The notes: generated from the sequence alone by a model not told the origin. 64,000 bases of DNA from Takifugu bimaculatus (GCA_004026145.2 CP034992.1:5858135-5922134); one strand, 5' to 3'. Numbered from the stretch's first letter, positions 1-12,387 are shown. Program-made: numbers and translations.

Positions 1-1087
1 AGAGGTTGGAGCCAGTAATCATGGAGCTGGAGCGTCAGAAGAACGTGCTGGTCATCTGTCACCAGGCTGTCATGCGCTGCCTGCTCGCCTATTTCCTGGA
101 CAAGACGGCAGGTCGGTTCTTGACCAGACCTGAAGCACGGGGTGCTTTTCTGGAACACAACAATGCCATTAAAGACACACACACACACACTCACACACAC
201 ACACACAAAACAGTTGTGCTGCCTTTGAATTCTTAAGTGCTGAGCAGCATTGTTGGAAACAGATGAACTGTGGCTACATTCCCACACAAGCTAAACACCC
301 TCAGCTCCATATTATGACTCGATGAAAGCTTTGAGTTTTATATATATATATTATACAGGTTGATATGGTGTGTACATTAGAGTTACACACTTCTAAATCT
401 TACTTTCGCTTCTGTTTGAGGATGTTGGATGTCTTTGTTCTGTTTCCACAGAAGAGCTGCCATACTTGAAGTGCTCCCTGCACACCGTGCTCAAGCTAAC
501 GCCAGTGGCCTACGGTAGGATTGCCCCGTACCGTCACAGTAATCACCATGAGAAAATAGAGTTTCCTGCCTAACATATAGCTAAATGTTGCCCCATATTC
601 TCCAGGCTGTAAGGTGGAGTCAATCAGCCTGAACGTGGAAGCGGTCAACACGCACAGAGAGAGACCGGAGGTGGGTGTAAATTCACAGCCGTGTAGCAGA
701 AACACGCCTTGTTTTCAGGTCAGGGTGACTCACACGGGCAGGTGTCCGGCTTCACAGTTCTAAATCTTGATTCCAGTCTGAAAAGCCAGCACTGATGTTT
801 GTATAACCCCCTGCTGTAAGGGGGTAACCAGCAAATATTTGTACGGGATTACGGGAGGATTATGTTGTTAGAACACAGCAGAGACTGTTTTCCTCGCCCC
901 GCCGGTGCGTGGGAGAAAGGCCCCCGTAGCGAGTCGAGCCTCGGCCTCGGCGTTTCCTTTTGAACTGCATGTGTCCCGTGAACTTTGCCCATCACTGTGA
1001 TTCTTCATTTTTGTCTTGATCAAACAGAACGTAGAGGTGACGCGGATGTCGGAGGAGGCGTTGATCACGGTGCCAGCTCACCAATGA
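1..1087 (+). CDS. pfkfb4: 6-phosphofructo-2-kinase/fructose-2,6-bisphosphatase 4, 3' part (partial)
   Basis: Only the C-terminal end of the bisphosphatase domain is in the window. Coding pieces are 1-111 (enters from the left edge), 452-514, 606-670 and 1028-1084 with stop TGA at 1085-1087; all junctions are GT-AG and the phases agree. The first piece carries the conserved segment with VLVICHQAVMR, whose histidine belongs to the phosphatase active site; the following exons encode the conserved LTPVAYGCKVESI and VNTHRERPE stretches. The protein ends in VPAHQ, as in vertebrate PFKFB4, whereas PFKFB1 ends in AHY and PFKFB2/3 have longer phosphorylatable tails; this decides the paralog. The enzyme makes and breaks fructose-2,6-bisphosphate in the cytosol and so sets glycolytic flux. 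A second, homologous terminal exon lies 950 bp downstream (separate entry). Confidence 0.93.
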
Positions 1088-1605
1088 GCCGCTCCTCCCC
1101 CCGACTCCCACTCCTCCCCCCTTTCCCACAGACTCACCAGTGCTCCACGTTACTCTTATCTCCTTGCCTGTGATCCAGTTTATCTTGGATTATTAATGCT
1201 ATGACGCGAATCTCGTGTCACAATCATTCTCCTATTTTTTGGAGATCAAATCAAACTTGTTTTTCTTTTATAGGCTGCGGCAGACCTGACTGTGACTCAG
1301 TCGTTTTTGTTGAAGCAGTTAATGTTAGCGTTAATTTTGTTTTAATTTAAACTAATTTTAATATCACATGATGCATATTTCTGGTAGTGGACATAATTTT
1401 AAATGCATTGCACAATGACACCAGGCTAAATGTTGCACATGAGAATCAATTCCATGTTTGTCTCCTCATGAAATGTTCTTAAGGTGTCCAACACTGTAAC
1501 AATGAAGACACTTAGCGGCCAGTTTGGGTTTGTTTTTTTTAGTTTTGTTTAGTCTTTTGAAAAATGTCTGCTCAGAGTGGAGATATCTCTGTCAAATACC
1601 TGCTA

Positions 1606-1611
1606 AATAAA
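1606..1611 (+). terminator. pfkfb4: Poly(A) signal AATAAA, proximal pfkfb4 terminal exon
   Basis: AATAAA about 520 bp after the stop at 1087. It would end transcripts that use the proximal terminal exon before the distal exon at 2035 is reached. Confidence 0.5.
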
Positions 1612-2034
1612 CTTGACTCTTCCTTGTCCTGTATACTCCTCACACGCTTCCTGTGCATCATTTTAGAGCATCTGACACAAACATTAGGAGCCGGGTTTGA
1701 AGCATCTGTGCACAGGTATCCTGCTGCAGCAGTGTTTTCCCCTTTAATCGCCTACAAATGTCCAGCATTGTCTACTTCCTGCTTTCTAAGCAAGCTGAGG
1801 ATCAAAACTGGTCCATTCCGTCAAATTAAACAAACACAAAAAATCCTGCTGAGCTGCAATTGGTGGATGATTAAATCCTCAAAATGACTTCTCATTTATG
1901 TAAAACTCAGGTCTGTGACTGTTTAAAGTCCTCTTCTGCAGCATCATCGGGGTTATTTTCAGCTCCTGGTGTGTTTCTATGTTGCGGTTTTATTTTCCCC
2001 AACAGCACCTGACGATGCCGTGTTCCTGTTTCAG

Positions 2035-2094
2035 AATGTGAACATCCACCGCACGCCTGAAGACGCCCTGCAGACCGTCCCTCCTCACCTCTGA
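2035..2094 (+). CDS. pfkfb4: Alternative terminal coding exon of pfkfb4
   Basis: After a good acceptor (tgtttcag ending at 2034) there are 19 codons and a stop (TGA 2092-2094). They encode NVNIHRTPEDALQTVPPHL. This is the same length as the upstream terminal exon (NVEVTRMSEEALITVPAHQ), with 10 of 19 residues identical, and it starts in the same phase (0), so the exon ending at 670 can splice to either. A poly(A) signal follows at 2499. I infer a tandemly duplicated last exon giving two C-terminal isoforms. It could instead be an unused relic, but the intact frame, stop position and acceptor argue against that. Confidence 0.75.
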   Translation, partial: NVNIHRTPEDALQTVPPHL

Positions 2095-2498
2095 GCTCCC
2101 GCTGCGTCCTGCCTCGGGCCCGACCTGCTCCCGGCGAAGCTTCTCCCCCTCTCTCACCTCGGAACGCTGCAATAACGGGAGCAGTTGAAGATGAAGGAGC
2201 CGACTCAGACCGACCTGCGTGTTTGGGTGTTTGGACGCTGCACAGAATGTTTCTGCACATTTTAACTATGACTTTGTCGGCGTGTCTTTCTGATACGTGT
2301 TCAGCTTTGTTCGTGCAATTGTCGCCCGGTCTGTGGCGACCATGAAGAGATTATTCTTCAACTGTAGTGATTCATTGAAGAAACGTGCCTCCGTTGTTAT
2401 TAGCAGTCACTTTAGTCTCAGCCGATTCTCCGCACAGATCTCACGGTGAAGAATTCATCGTACAAATGTGAACTACAAAGGTCTCAAGTCCTCTCCAG

Positions 2499-2504
2499 AA
2501 TAAA
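2499..2504 (+). terminator. pfkfb4: Poly(A) signal AATAAA, distal pfkfb4 terminal exon
   Basis: AATAAA about 405 bp after the alternative stop at 2094. With the signal at 1606, each terminal exon has its own cleavage signal, as expected for alternative last exons. Confidence 0.5.
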
Positions 2505-3208
2505 GATTATTTTTATAAATCATCCTGTCATAGCCCCTCTAGTCATTCTAACAACTCACCCAGCAGGTCTCTTCTGTGGCTGCAAGTGTTCTGCTCTCTA
2601 GTTGTCATAGTGACGCCTGAAGAGAGACTGAAAGTGTTGTGGTATAAAGATGTGGGTGGTCTGAGCTCAAGACCAGCAAAAGACAAACAGGACTTTAACG
2701 GTTACGCAGGTATAAACACTTTTATTATCTTGCATCATCTCATGAAACAGCTTTGGTGGCTTCTTTGCAGACAGCTCTGGTTCTATGTTTGCGCTGAAAT
2801 GCCACTCAAGACTTTTCTAACCCATCAATGGGTTTCCTGAATGGGGAAATTTTGGAGACATTTTTTTTTGACAGTAATAAGCAGACACATAAATGAATTA
2901 AAAAAAAAAAAAACTGGCCATTTTGTTTACAGCACATCTTCCAATCGCCCTGTATTCATAAATAACCTGATGGTGAGTTTAAGGACCTGCCTTTGTGTTG
3001 GAGATTTGCTTTTAAGATCCATAAATGAGACTGGCAAATGTTTCAATATATACAGTCATCAATATTCATGAGTACAGGGGAATGATGGATGCGGGTGTCG
3101 TTGCCAGTTTGGTCTCATTGGCCTACGCTGATTGGCTGTTTACTCCTTGTGCCGACTGGCGCTTGCAGGCGTTTCCCAGCTCATGTGAAAGCACAAACAA
3201 CGATGCCG
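2505..3208. other. Tail-to-tail spacer of pfkfb4 and arpc4
   Basis: No coding exon seen. The right part is the likely 3' UTR of minus-strand arpc4; a minus-strand AATAAA (plus TTTATT near 2720) is a candidate end. A short A-run lies near 2900. Confidence 0.4.
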
Positions 3209-4843
3209 TCAAAACTGCAGGAAGAGAAGTCAGATTTCAGACAGGACCACGTTCCTGAACTAAAACACGCGAGCAGCGAGCGGCTTACGTTTTTCAGGAA
3301 CTCCTCGGCAACGATGCGGGCCCTGGCGTTGACCGACAGTTTCATTTCACTGATTTCCTTGTCGATCTCCTCCATGAAGTGGATGACAAAGTCCACCAGT
3401 TTGTGTTTGTACATCTGCTCCGTGTGGAAGTTGGTAATCAGGAAGCTAATATCGTATCCCTACAGCAAAAACAAACAAAAAATGCATTAGTGAGACTCCT
3501 GAGCACCGGGACTCCAGAGCAGATCAGGCACCGCTGCTCTTACCTCCACTGGTTTTCTCCTCAGGATGAAGAAGTTCTCTGCTCTCATCATCATGAAGCG
3601 CATGAACTTGTGGCAAAGGATCTTCTCAATCTCATCAGCCTGAAGGTGAATTTTTAAAACATGTATACATGTTAAGTTTGTGTGAAAGGAGCAATTTAAC
3701 AAAAAACCAAAAACACACCACAGCCGTGGCTGTTTCATGTACCTGTTTGACAGCGATGCTGACTCTGACAGAGTTAATGGATCCCTCAATGAGAACCTTC
3801 TCCCTGTCATTGCGACTGATGACCACAGGCTGAAGCAGCAGCTCTTTACTGCTCCTGTAACAACATCACCGTAAGTCCAAGGCACGTAAAAAAAACAGGC
3901 TTTGTCACTTTTGTTTGACCCTGCAGATTTCTGTGAAATACCTCCACAGGATGTGGCAAGTCAGCACAGGCTAATTTTACAGCTTTACCCACACTTGTTT
4001 TTTTTTTGTTTTCTTCTTTTTGGTTCTGACATTTTCTAATCCACATTAGCTCAAGTCTACACATGTATGACTGAAACAGCTTAGGGGCTGGAAACTTGGA
4101 CGCCTAAGTAACGGGGTCTTTGACTCGACAACTGCACGTATTACACATACCTGACTTCCACCTCTGGCTTGTTGTGACGTTCCACAACCTGAGAGGAGAA
4201 ATTCTCCAGACAAAGAGCAGCCTGCAAGGTTGCCTTTACGGCATTTAAATAAGGACGCAGAGTCGCTGTCTACAGGAGAAACAGACACGATAAATGTCAG
4301 AGTTCAATTAGAACTTCCTAAATGATGCAGCCATTATTGCGATCTCGGTGTATGAGCGAATCTCAGCTAACTGTAGCAGATCAGTAAAGATAGGGAGCCA
4401 GAATGATGCAGGAGATACTGCAGCTCAATTGCAATCCGCAGATTGAGAAACAACCATTAGACATGCTACAACTGTGAACTGTAGCGGATGTTATGCATAT
4501 GTCTTAAGTAAGATTATTTCTGATGACGGATGTAGCTGTTCACAGTTGGCTTGTCTGAATCAAATAAGAAATCTTTTTAACGTTAGATTTTTTTTAAGTC
4601 TTAAGTTGTAGAAAGAATGACAAAGAGGGCTGACAAGGGAAGACAGTTTAGTTTAGTTTAGTTTCTGCAAAATCTATCAAGGATGCCCGTCCTCTCGTTC
4701 CACTGCATTAAACCAGAAACCGCCGCCGGTGAAATACACCAAGCAAGCTAACCGACAGAGGAAACAATGCCTACAGCTGGGGCCAGCTAAAGAAGGCTAA
4801 ATATTAAAGTATAACGATACTTTGCGAGCACAAGACTTACCAT
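3209..4843 (-). CDS. arpc4: Actin-related protein 2/3 complex subunit 4
   Basis: Six coding exons on the minus strand: 4841-4843 (ATG alone), 4151-4269, 3743-3854, 3544-3639, 3289-3459 and 3209-3214 (TTT plus TGA). Spliced length is 507 nt, giving 168 aa, the same as human ARPC4. The product starts [20 protein letters not shown], contains [15 protein letters not shown] and [20 protein letters not shown], and ends AEEFLKNF. ARPC4 forms the structural core of the seven-subunit Arp2/3 complex with ARPC2 and helps nucleate branched actin filaments in the cytoplasm. The first and last coding exons hold one sense codon each, so simple ORF scans miss both ends. The gene is head to head with tada3, as in mammals. 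Confidence 0.95.
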
Positions 4844-5797
4844 TTTGTGCTGTAAAAGACGGAAGTTCCTCAGCCACGCCTGAGACTCCTCTTCCGTAAA
4901 TCCAACATAGTCGTACACAGACAGGGTGCGCTTGTTTTACCTTACCTTTCTAATGAACAAGCATGTTTATCCACACACCAGTGTTGAGAGTGCTTGCTCC
5001 ATTACCCCGTCTAAAGGTGTAAATAAAACCAAGCACACCCTTGAGACAATCCATTCTGCTGGAAGCGAAGACATTTTGGAATAGTTTACCATTATTTAGA
5101 CAGGTTGTAATACAATTTTAAACATAAATGTTTTATATAACCACTTGGACTCATTAAAGATTCAAATTATTTGAGGAATCGCTGTGAAGATAATATTCTT
5201 CCAACACGACAAAATATGGTATAATCCGACGATACCATTCCGCTTTTCAGTTGAAGTAATACTAACTCCTTTAATAAATGGTAACGTTTGATATTATATG
5301 TCTAATTATCGTACATAAAAGGGTACTTGTACTATAATTAACATTTCTTGATTCGTTATAAGATATTACAGGATTTTTTTTTGTATTTGATCCTCCCCCG
5401 ATCATAATGGCTTATTCCAGCATGGATGCCATTCACTGACGGTAATTATCAACGTTCTTCAACATTTAAACATGATTACATTCCCTTTAGCGTGGAACCA
5501 TCCTACTAACTCCATTTAAAGTCACGATATGCATGTGTACAGTGTGAAATCATTGTGGCCAGTACTCATCGACTACTACCAATAGTTTGGGCCCGTCGGG
5601 CTTTGGCTCCACGAAGCACCCAACACTAAACCTGTATTTGGGTCTTTGCTAGTTCTACTCGGTGCATTGTTAGAATGTATTTGGGAGACGCACATAAAAA
5701 GTCAGGACTCATTTTCAGCGTTAATCCCCATTAATGCTTCCCGTCTGTGTTTTTATCAGGCTATTAAGGCGCTGCTGGGTCTGTGCCTTCCAGCATC
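4844..5797. promoter_or_regulatory. Divergent arpc4/tada3 promoter region
   Basis: About 950 bp separate the two start codons and no coding exon is visible. Next to the arpc4 start (4855-4905) are several GGAA/TTCC ETS-like motifs (ggaagttcc, ctcttccg) typical of housekeeping promoters. The middle (5050-5400) is AT-rich. I infer a shared bidirectional promoter from the arrangement, or two close ones; the start sites themselves cannot be seen. Confidence 0.5.
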
Positions 5798-7890
5798 ATG
5801 AGTGAATTAAAAGACTGCCCCCCGCTTAAATACTATGATTTCAAGCCCGTGGAGCATGTGAAGTTGTGTCCCCGCTACACGGCCGTGCTCGGGAGGTCCG
5901 AAGACGATGGCATTGGAATCGAAGAGCTGGACACCCTGCAGCTGGAGCTGGAGACGCTTCTGTCCTCGGCCAACCGCCGCTTCAGAGCCCTGGAAGAGCA
6001 GAGACAGGTAGCGTGGAGTCATCTTTGTGTCTAAATCCCTGGCGAAACCACAGGTTCTTTCATTCTTTCCGTCGTCTTTGCTCTTCCTAGATCCTCACAG
6101 ATTGGCAAGACAAGAAGGGGGATAAGCGCTTTCTGAAGCTGGGGAAAGATCCAGACCCCGCCGCCTCCTCTCGCCACAAACCAAAGAAGCAAAAGTTGGA
6201 GAGCAAAGGTGGCCACGGGCTCGGTCCAGGTCCCGGGAGACCCAAATCCAAAAACCTGCAGCCTAAAGTCCAGGAGTATGAATTTACAGAGGATCCACAA
6301 GACATTCCTCGCACTCCCAAAAACGACGCACCCAACAGGTGACCCATATCAACTCCCTGTGACATCTCAAGTGTGCAACATTTACAAAAGCTAATATCTA
6401 GCTAATGATTTCAGATTCTGGGCATCAGTCGAGCCCTATTGCGCTGACATCACAAACTGAAGAGATCCGATTGCTTGAAGAGCTTCTGAAACCTCCTGAG
6501 GACGAAGCAGAGTATTTCAAAGTATGCAAAAAAATTAAAATAAAAAAATCTGCTCATGGGTCAAATTTTAAAGCTCAATCCTTCATTTGAAGAACACCTT
6601 TGTGGTTGCTGTAATTGTGTTTAATGACCTGTTTTAACTGCTGTGTGAAACCATGGTAACGGCTGTGCTGACCATAGATCCCAGCACTGGGGAAGCACTA
6701 CTCACAGCGGTGGGCTCAGGAAGATCTTCTGGAGGAGCAGAGGGAAGGAGCACGGGCTAACGACAAGAAGAAGAACCTCATGGGGGGGCCTCTGTCTGAG
6801 CTGGATGCAAAAGGTGAAGGAAGACTTAAACAGTTATCATTTATCCTAAGTGGTAGAGCAGATATATGCAGCCAAAGCTCCTCTTGGACTGTACACAATT
6901 ACTGCTAGTAGCTTTTCTTAATAGAGCAAATACACAATAATACGTTTTATTACTCACAGTCATGTAGATTGACGTCTGAATCTTCCACATACGCTACATA
7001 ATACTCCCGTTTGTGCACCTCTACTGTAGAGGTGGATTCCTTGTTGAAAAAGTCAGAGTCCCAGCACGAGTCTCCAGAAGACGGATGTCCCTTCGGTCCT
7101 CTCACGCAGCGCTTGCTCCAGGCCCTTGTAGAGGTTTGTCCTAAATGCGTTGAAAACGTCTATTGTTTTGGAAGTTTAACATCAATAAAGAAGATGAGCC
7201 TGTAATTGTTTTGATTTAGGAGAACATTATATCCCCCATGGAGGATTCTCCGATACCGGACATTTTAGGCAAGGATGCTAACGACGGGGCCGGCACCTCT
7301 CCTCGAAGCCAAGGAAAAGTCTTTAGGTATTTGTGTGAAAGTCTTAAGGTATCTGTATGAAAGCAAATGTTACATATTCATTTAAATTTCTGTTGTTCCT
7401 GCTTCAGTGTTCCTCACACGCGTTCTCTGGAGGCCCGGATCAAAGAAGAGCTTGTGGCCCAGGGGCTGCTGGATTCTGAGGAGCGACCTGGGCCAGGAGG
7501 AGATTCTGAGGACGAAGTCCTGTCAGAGCTGCAGAAGAGGCAAGCGGAGCTGAAAGCCCTGATCACTTACAACAGATCCCGCAAGCATGAGCTGCTCAGG
7601 TGAGGGTAAAGACAGGCTGATAGAGTGGGAACGCTTTCAGACCCGCTCACTCAGGTATGCTGCCAACCTTAACGTGGTATTTACCACCGCCTCGCAGGTT
7701 GGCAAAAGAGGAAATGCGCAAACAAGATCTGAGGCAGAGAGTCAGGGTGGCTGACAACGAGGTGATGGAGGGATTCAGGCGAATCATGGCGGCAAGGCAG
7801 AAGAAACGCACTCCAACCAAGAAGGAGAAGGACCAGGCCTGGAAGGCCCTGAAGGAAAGGGAAAGCATCCTCAAGCTCCTGGACGGCTAG
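5798..7890 (+). CDS. tada3: Transcriptional adapter 3 (ADA3), with a one-base frameshift in exon 3
   Basis: Eight coding exons: 5798-6007, 6091-6338, 6415-6521, 6678-6813, 7030-7133, 7220-7326, 7408-7599 and 7698-7890. The product begins MSELKDCPPLKYYDFKPVEH and ends ERESILKLLDG, closely matching human TADA3 (432 aa). TADA3 is a core adaptor of the SAGA/ATAC histone acetyltransferase module with TADA2 and GCN5/PCAF in the nucleus. The exon lengths sum to 1297 nt, one base too many. In exon 3 the frame giving FWASVEPYCADIT runs into AAC TGA, while the frame giving TEEIRLLEELLKPPEDEAE is shifted by one; the extra base is within AAA at 6454-6456. Without it the protein would be 431 aa. All other exons are intact, so an assembly error or a recent allele is more likely than an old pseudogene. 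Confidence 0.93.
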
Positions 7891-8140
7891 AGGGAGACAG
7901 GAAAAGATTCCAATAATGTTACATGGTCAGTGAAGAGCTGCATGAATGATGGGATGTGATAGGTTTGGCTGCAGGCCTGCATGATTATGCTGTCTTTAAG
8001 CTTTCATGTCACGTGCAACAGAAAGCTCCCCCGATCTGGAAAAAGTAGTCTGCATCTGGTTTTTTTGAGTTTGTGAGGTGACTTTTGTTTGAATTTTGTT
8101 TACAGGTTTAATTATTAAAACAACACACAAATCTTTGAGT

Positions 8141-8146
8141 AATAAA
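8141..8146 (+). terminator. tada3: Poly(A) signal AATAAA of tada3
   Basis: AATAAA about 250 bp after the tada3 stop, followed by an A-rich stretch. Confidence 0.55.
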
Positions 8147-8324
8147 ATCATATTGTAAAAAAAATATATCATATTGTCCCTATTTGTATTTCTATGGATT
8201 TTAATACCATTTTATTTCAACACCAAAGCAGCTCAACAGGACCTGATAATGCACAATAATGTTTGAGAAAAGAATGTTGTACAAGGACTTCAACTAGGAG
8301 AAGGTATGGAGGAAATACCCCCCC

Positions 8325-8327
<3 letters not shown>

Positions 8328-8355
<28 letters not shown>
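8328..8355. repeat. (CA)n microsatellite
   Basis: Pure CA dinucleotide array right after a run of nine or more C. Confidence 0.9.
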
Positions 8356-8357
<2 letters not shown>

Positions 8358-9686
8358 CTCAGGCTTTTCTTGCTGCAGCTAATCATAAACCTGTGAAACA
8401 TGTTAAACCTGCATGGAAGCTTTGATTTGGACATGTCTGGATAATAAGGCACAGTAGTTACAGCATTATTACACCATTCATCTTTTGGTGTGGCACAAAA
8501 TTGTCACGTCACCACCATTTTGAAATACGAGACGGTTGACTTTCCCTTCGAATTTCCATCTAAATCGATATCCACCTGAGGGTCTTCGGTCACCGCCAGA
8601 TGGCGCTGAACGCATTCAAGCCTCGCAACCAATTTGTGGTCGACACCCCTGTTGTATCAGCCTGTGGGGAAATAGTACAGATATTTTAATCACCTATTGT
8701 GGTCAGATCTTCCTGAAAATGTAGTCTCACTCCCTGACTTCTGGAAATTGCCAGACCTCAGCATTGCGAAAGCATGGAAAGTCTTTAAAAAAAAGTATAT
8801 TTGTGCAAAGGCCAGCTATTATTGTTTCTGACGACAAAGATGAGCGCATGTGACACACACACACACAGAGTTTAGATTTGGGTCCTCGTGTCCTCCATGC
8901 AAATAAAACCATTAAATGCGTGTGGAGGCTTTTAATGACATTCACCTCCACTGAATCATCCCCGCAGGTGAATGGGAGGCTGAATGGGGATTGTGGTGGC
9001 CCCTCAAGCCTGGGCACATCACATCGCTTTTGTTGCATTTGTGTCAATAGACCCAGGCCCAAGTGCAGGTGGATTTTATTGATGTGCTGCTCACATACGC
9101 GCGTAAAGATGTTCATCTGCTGTTTGCACACCACAGCCTGTGCTAGACTCTTTTCTAAAACCAGTGCAGGTGCTGATGTTTCTGTAGGATCTGTGGAGTT
9201 TGATCGGCCCCACGTCCTCCCCCCAGCGTCGGTCTGAGCTCCTTTTCTGCTCGCGGACATGTTTCTACCCTTTAATGGGTTGAAGGTAAATATTTGGTAG
9301 CTAACAATGATGAGTCAAGATGTGTGGGGGACAGACTGTTGTGCGACTACTTGGGCCATTATTGGAGAACAACAATGGAAACACACTCGATGATGCCAGT
9401 GTGTGTTGTGTACACACGCAAACCTGTGCAGCTACCTTTGTTGGGCCTTGGGGCTGATCACCGTTCATTGTCTGCTCATTTGTAGAGTATAACCTCAAAC
9501 CTAACAGACACAAACACACACACACACGTCCACACCACTAACAGCCCAGATCTCCAGTCTGTTGAGGCCTCTCTGTCCATTAGCTCTTTGTACAAACGAT
9601 GTCTCCTTCTCTGGGACTTTTCCTCCTACTCCACCTCCATCTCTGCGTTCTCGAGCTGGCATGACACATGAGGGGCCAGAGACAGG

Positions 9687-9688
<2 letters not shown>

Positions 9689-9756
<68 letters not shown>
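9689..9756. repeat. (CA)n microsatellite, 68 bp
   Basis: Uninterrupted CA array of 34 units. Open frames across it on both strands are repeat artefacts. Confidence 0.95.
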
Positions 9757-9760
<4 letters not shown>

Positions 9761-10181
9761 ATCAGGGTTAAAGGGACTTAACATAAATCTGTCGACCCTT
9801 TGTGCTAATGCTATGTAAGCGTCATGCTGAATTAAAACTGCATGTGTGACATGGGAGCCAGACAGAGGTTGAGACAGCTGCTGAGGACGGCTTGTCCACT
9901 GTGAAGACCCTCTGTCCGTAGAGGCCACGCCTTAGGTCCTCTCCCTCACAGAGAACCATTGTCTTCAGCGCCGTTTCCACTCTTCTGAGATCATGGTTTG
10001 TCCTTCCCCAGAGGTTCGCTGTTGCTGTTGTGGTGAAACTTGACAGACCTCCGAGCCCCGCGAGTGGCAGGCGCGAGCATGCATCACCCCCACCCACCCA
10101 CCAGGGAACCCTGCCGCTTCCTGACCCTCTTTACCTTAGGCCTGATTTGAATTCTATTTGCCTCTCATTTGCATGGCAGTT

Positions 10182-10226
10182 GAAGATTTTCTTGCATGTC
10201 TTCTGGTAGCTTTCATGCAAATCTTC
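10182..10226. other. Imperfect hairpin with octamer-like arms
   Basis: The left arm GAAGATTTtcttGCATG (10182-10198) is complementary to the right arm CATGCAAATCTTC (10214-10226), apart from a four-base bulge, around a 15-base loop. An ATTTGCAT-type octamer also occurs just upstream (about 10168). Function unknown. Confidence 0.3.
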
Positions 10227-11277
10227 CAGACTGGTGTTTTGTTCGTGGGTGAGCCAGGGTCCTGCCTCTACCATGTTTCTGCTGGTGAAGCACAATCAGC
10301 CGCAAGAAGCTCTTCATTTTCTGCATCAGAATCAAAGAAGCCAGGCAGATGCTAACTGGCAGGTTAGCTGCTTCCGTTGACGTTTGCGTTTCTGATAGGA
10401 TAAACCTCCTGAAAGCCTCCAGTTGAAACAGCTCCAGAGACCGCACGCCAGTGGTGGAGGTCAAGATGACATGGAAATATAGAGCTATTGGACCGGGAGA
10501 AGGCCAGATGACCACTGTAGAGGTGTGTGTAGGTGGAATGGCAGCTATATGATGGGAAAGAGTAAACACTTTCATGTCTGACTGTGATTGGAGCAGGGAG
10601 AGAAGAAGAGAAACAAAAGACTTGAACCCACAGAGGTGAGCGATATGGACATGGATGGATCCTCCTCCGGAATGATCTTTCCCTTAGCTTCATGAGTGCC
10701 TTCAGTGACCTAGAAAAAACCCCTGAAAGCAGTGGAAAGAGTGTCACGTGACTGCTGTAGATTTGTATGTTAGAGGTCAAAGCTGGGGGTGAGGTTGAGG
10801 GAGAAGTGTGATGGCAGCAGTAGGATGGTGAAGGCTGGCAGGATGGTGAAGGCACAGCCTCACTGGGAAATATTTAGTGATGTGTGAAGGAGACCCACTA
10901 ACATTAAAAAAAAAAAACAATGAACGAAAACACTCCCTCACCACCACTTCTCTGCTCATCCTCCCTTCATCCTGTCTCCGCTTCTCTCCCTCTCGCTTTT
11001 CCTCTCCTCTGTTATTATCACCCAGATCATTATCAGACTCATGGCTTTGGTGAGAGATTTCTGCGGCACCGCGGGGTGGGGGTGGGGGTGGGGGGGCGGC
11101 AGGAGAGAAGACGGAGACAAGAGGCCCAATAAAGTCCATCTAAATATAGAGGCTGTGAGGCCCTTTTCCCCGTGTCCTTATAAAGAGCTGGTGGTGAATC
11201 CGGATGGACAGTCTTCCTAGCTGCACCGGGAGCTGATCCCTCCCTCCAGGAATGGGAACACAACTGCTGGTGCATGG

Positions 11278-11280
<3 letters not shown>

Positions 11281-11324
<44 letters not shown>
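11281..11324. repeat. (CA)n microsatellite, 44 bp
   Basis: Pure CA array. Confidence 0.95.
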
Positions 11325-11326
<2 letters not shown>

Positions 11327-12387
11327 GTTTTGTGAGAGAGATAGGATGGGGAGCAAGTGGGCAAATCATGTGTAGTGGAACATACTAAAATAGGAGAGGT
11401 TTGAGGAAACTTTATAAAGATGTGATAGGAGAAATGGAGGGACGGGAGAGAGATCGGCAACCAGAACACAGATGAATTTGTTTCCGTGAATGAACACTGG
11501 AGACTGAACGGACGTCATCACATTTCATAATGTTTTGGTTTCTTAAGGTCTAATTCTGGCTCTTGTTTTTGTTTTTTTTAAAGGGCGACTTACTCATTTA
11601 CTTTCTAGCAATATCAATAAAGTTCTCATGTTAAGTAACTGTTAAAGTATAACCAACAGCCTTTGACCAATATGTTAATATTTACCTGGCAATAAAATCC
11701 AACCAGATATTTTATGCCAGCAACTTTCATATTTTAAAGGTATTTAACAACGGCTGAACAAAAACAACCATATGACACCCGAGCTAAGTCATTAAGATAT
11801 CTGACCCCACGTGGGCTTCAAGTCTGAGCCTCCTCATGAATATTGTTGATCACTTTGTTTTTCAAAGGCTGGTGCCACAAAAGGTGAACTGTTGTGACTG
11901 GGGGGTGAGGTCTGGGAGAGACTGGGTGGGCTTGAGATCAGCGTGGGGTCTCGCAGGGTTCTTCTATGTGGTTTTTCCAATTTTTACAGTCATAGACTAC
12001 AAGAAAAGATGGATGCCAGTGGAACTGAAAGGACAGTAGCAGCTGGTGGAGAGCTGGATTAAAGAATAAGCCCCTCTTGCTAATTATTTCAGGAAGGACA
12101 TGGGTACTACAGGGGCTCAGTGGTCATTGTAATTGCCTCATCGGGTTGGATCGAGGACCTTTCTGTTTATTGGAGTAAAAAAGGTTTTTCTGATTCTGTT
12201 TGGATGCACGCAGGAGGTCTTTACTGCAGCTGTTTACTGCCAGCACAAGTTCAAAAGTCAAACTGCATGTTACACCTGTTGCCTGCCCCCCCCCTCTGTA
12301 CATTATGTTTGTGGCCACACACACACATGCTAACGCTGCACCACACAGGCCAGTCAGACAGTCAAACTGGATTCTCATTCTGTAGGG

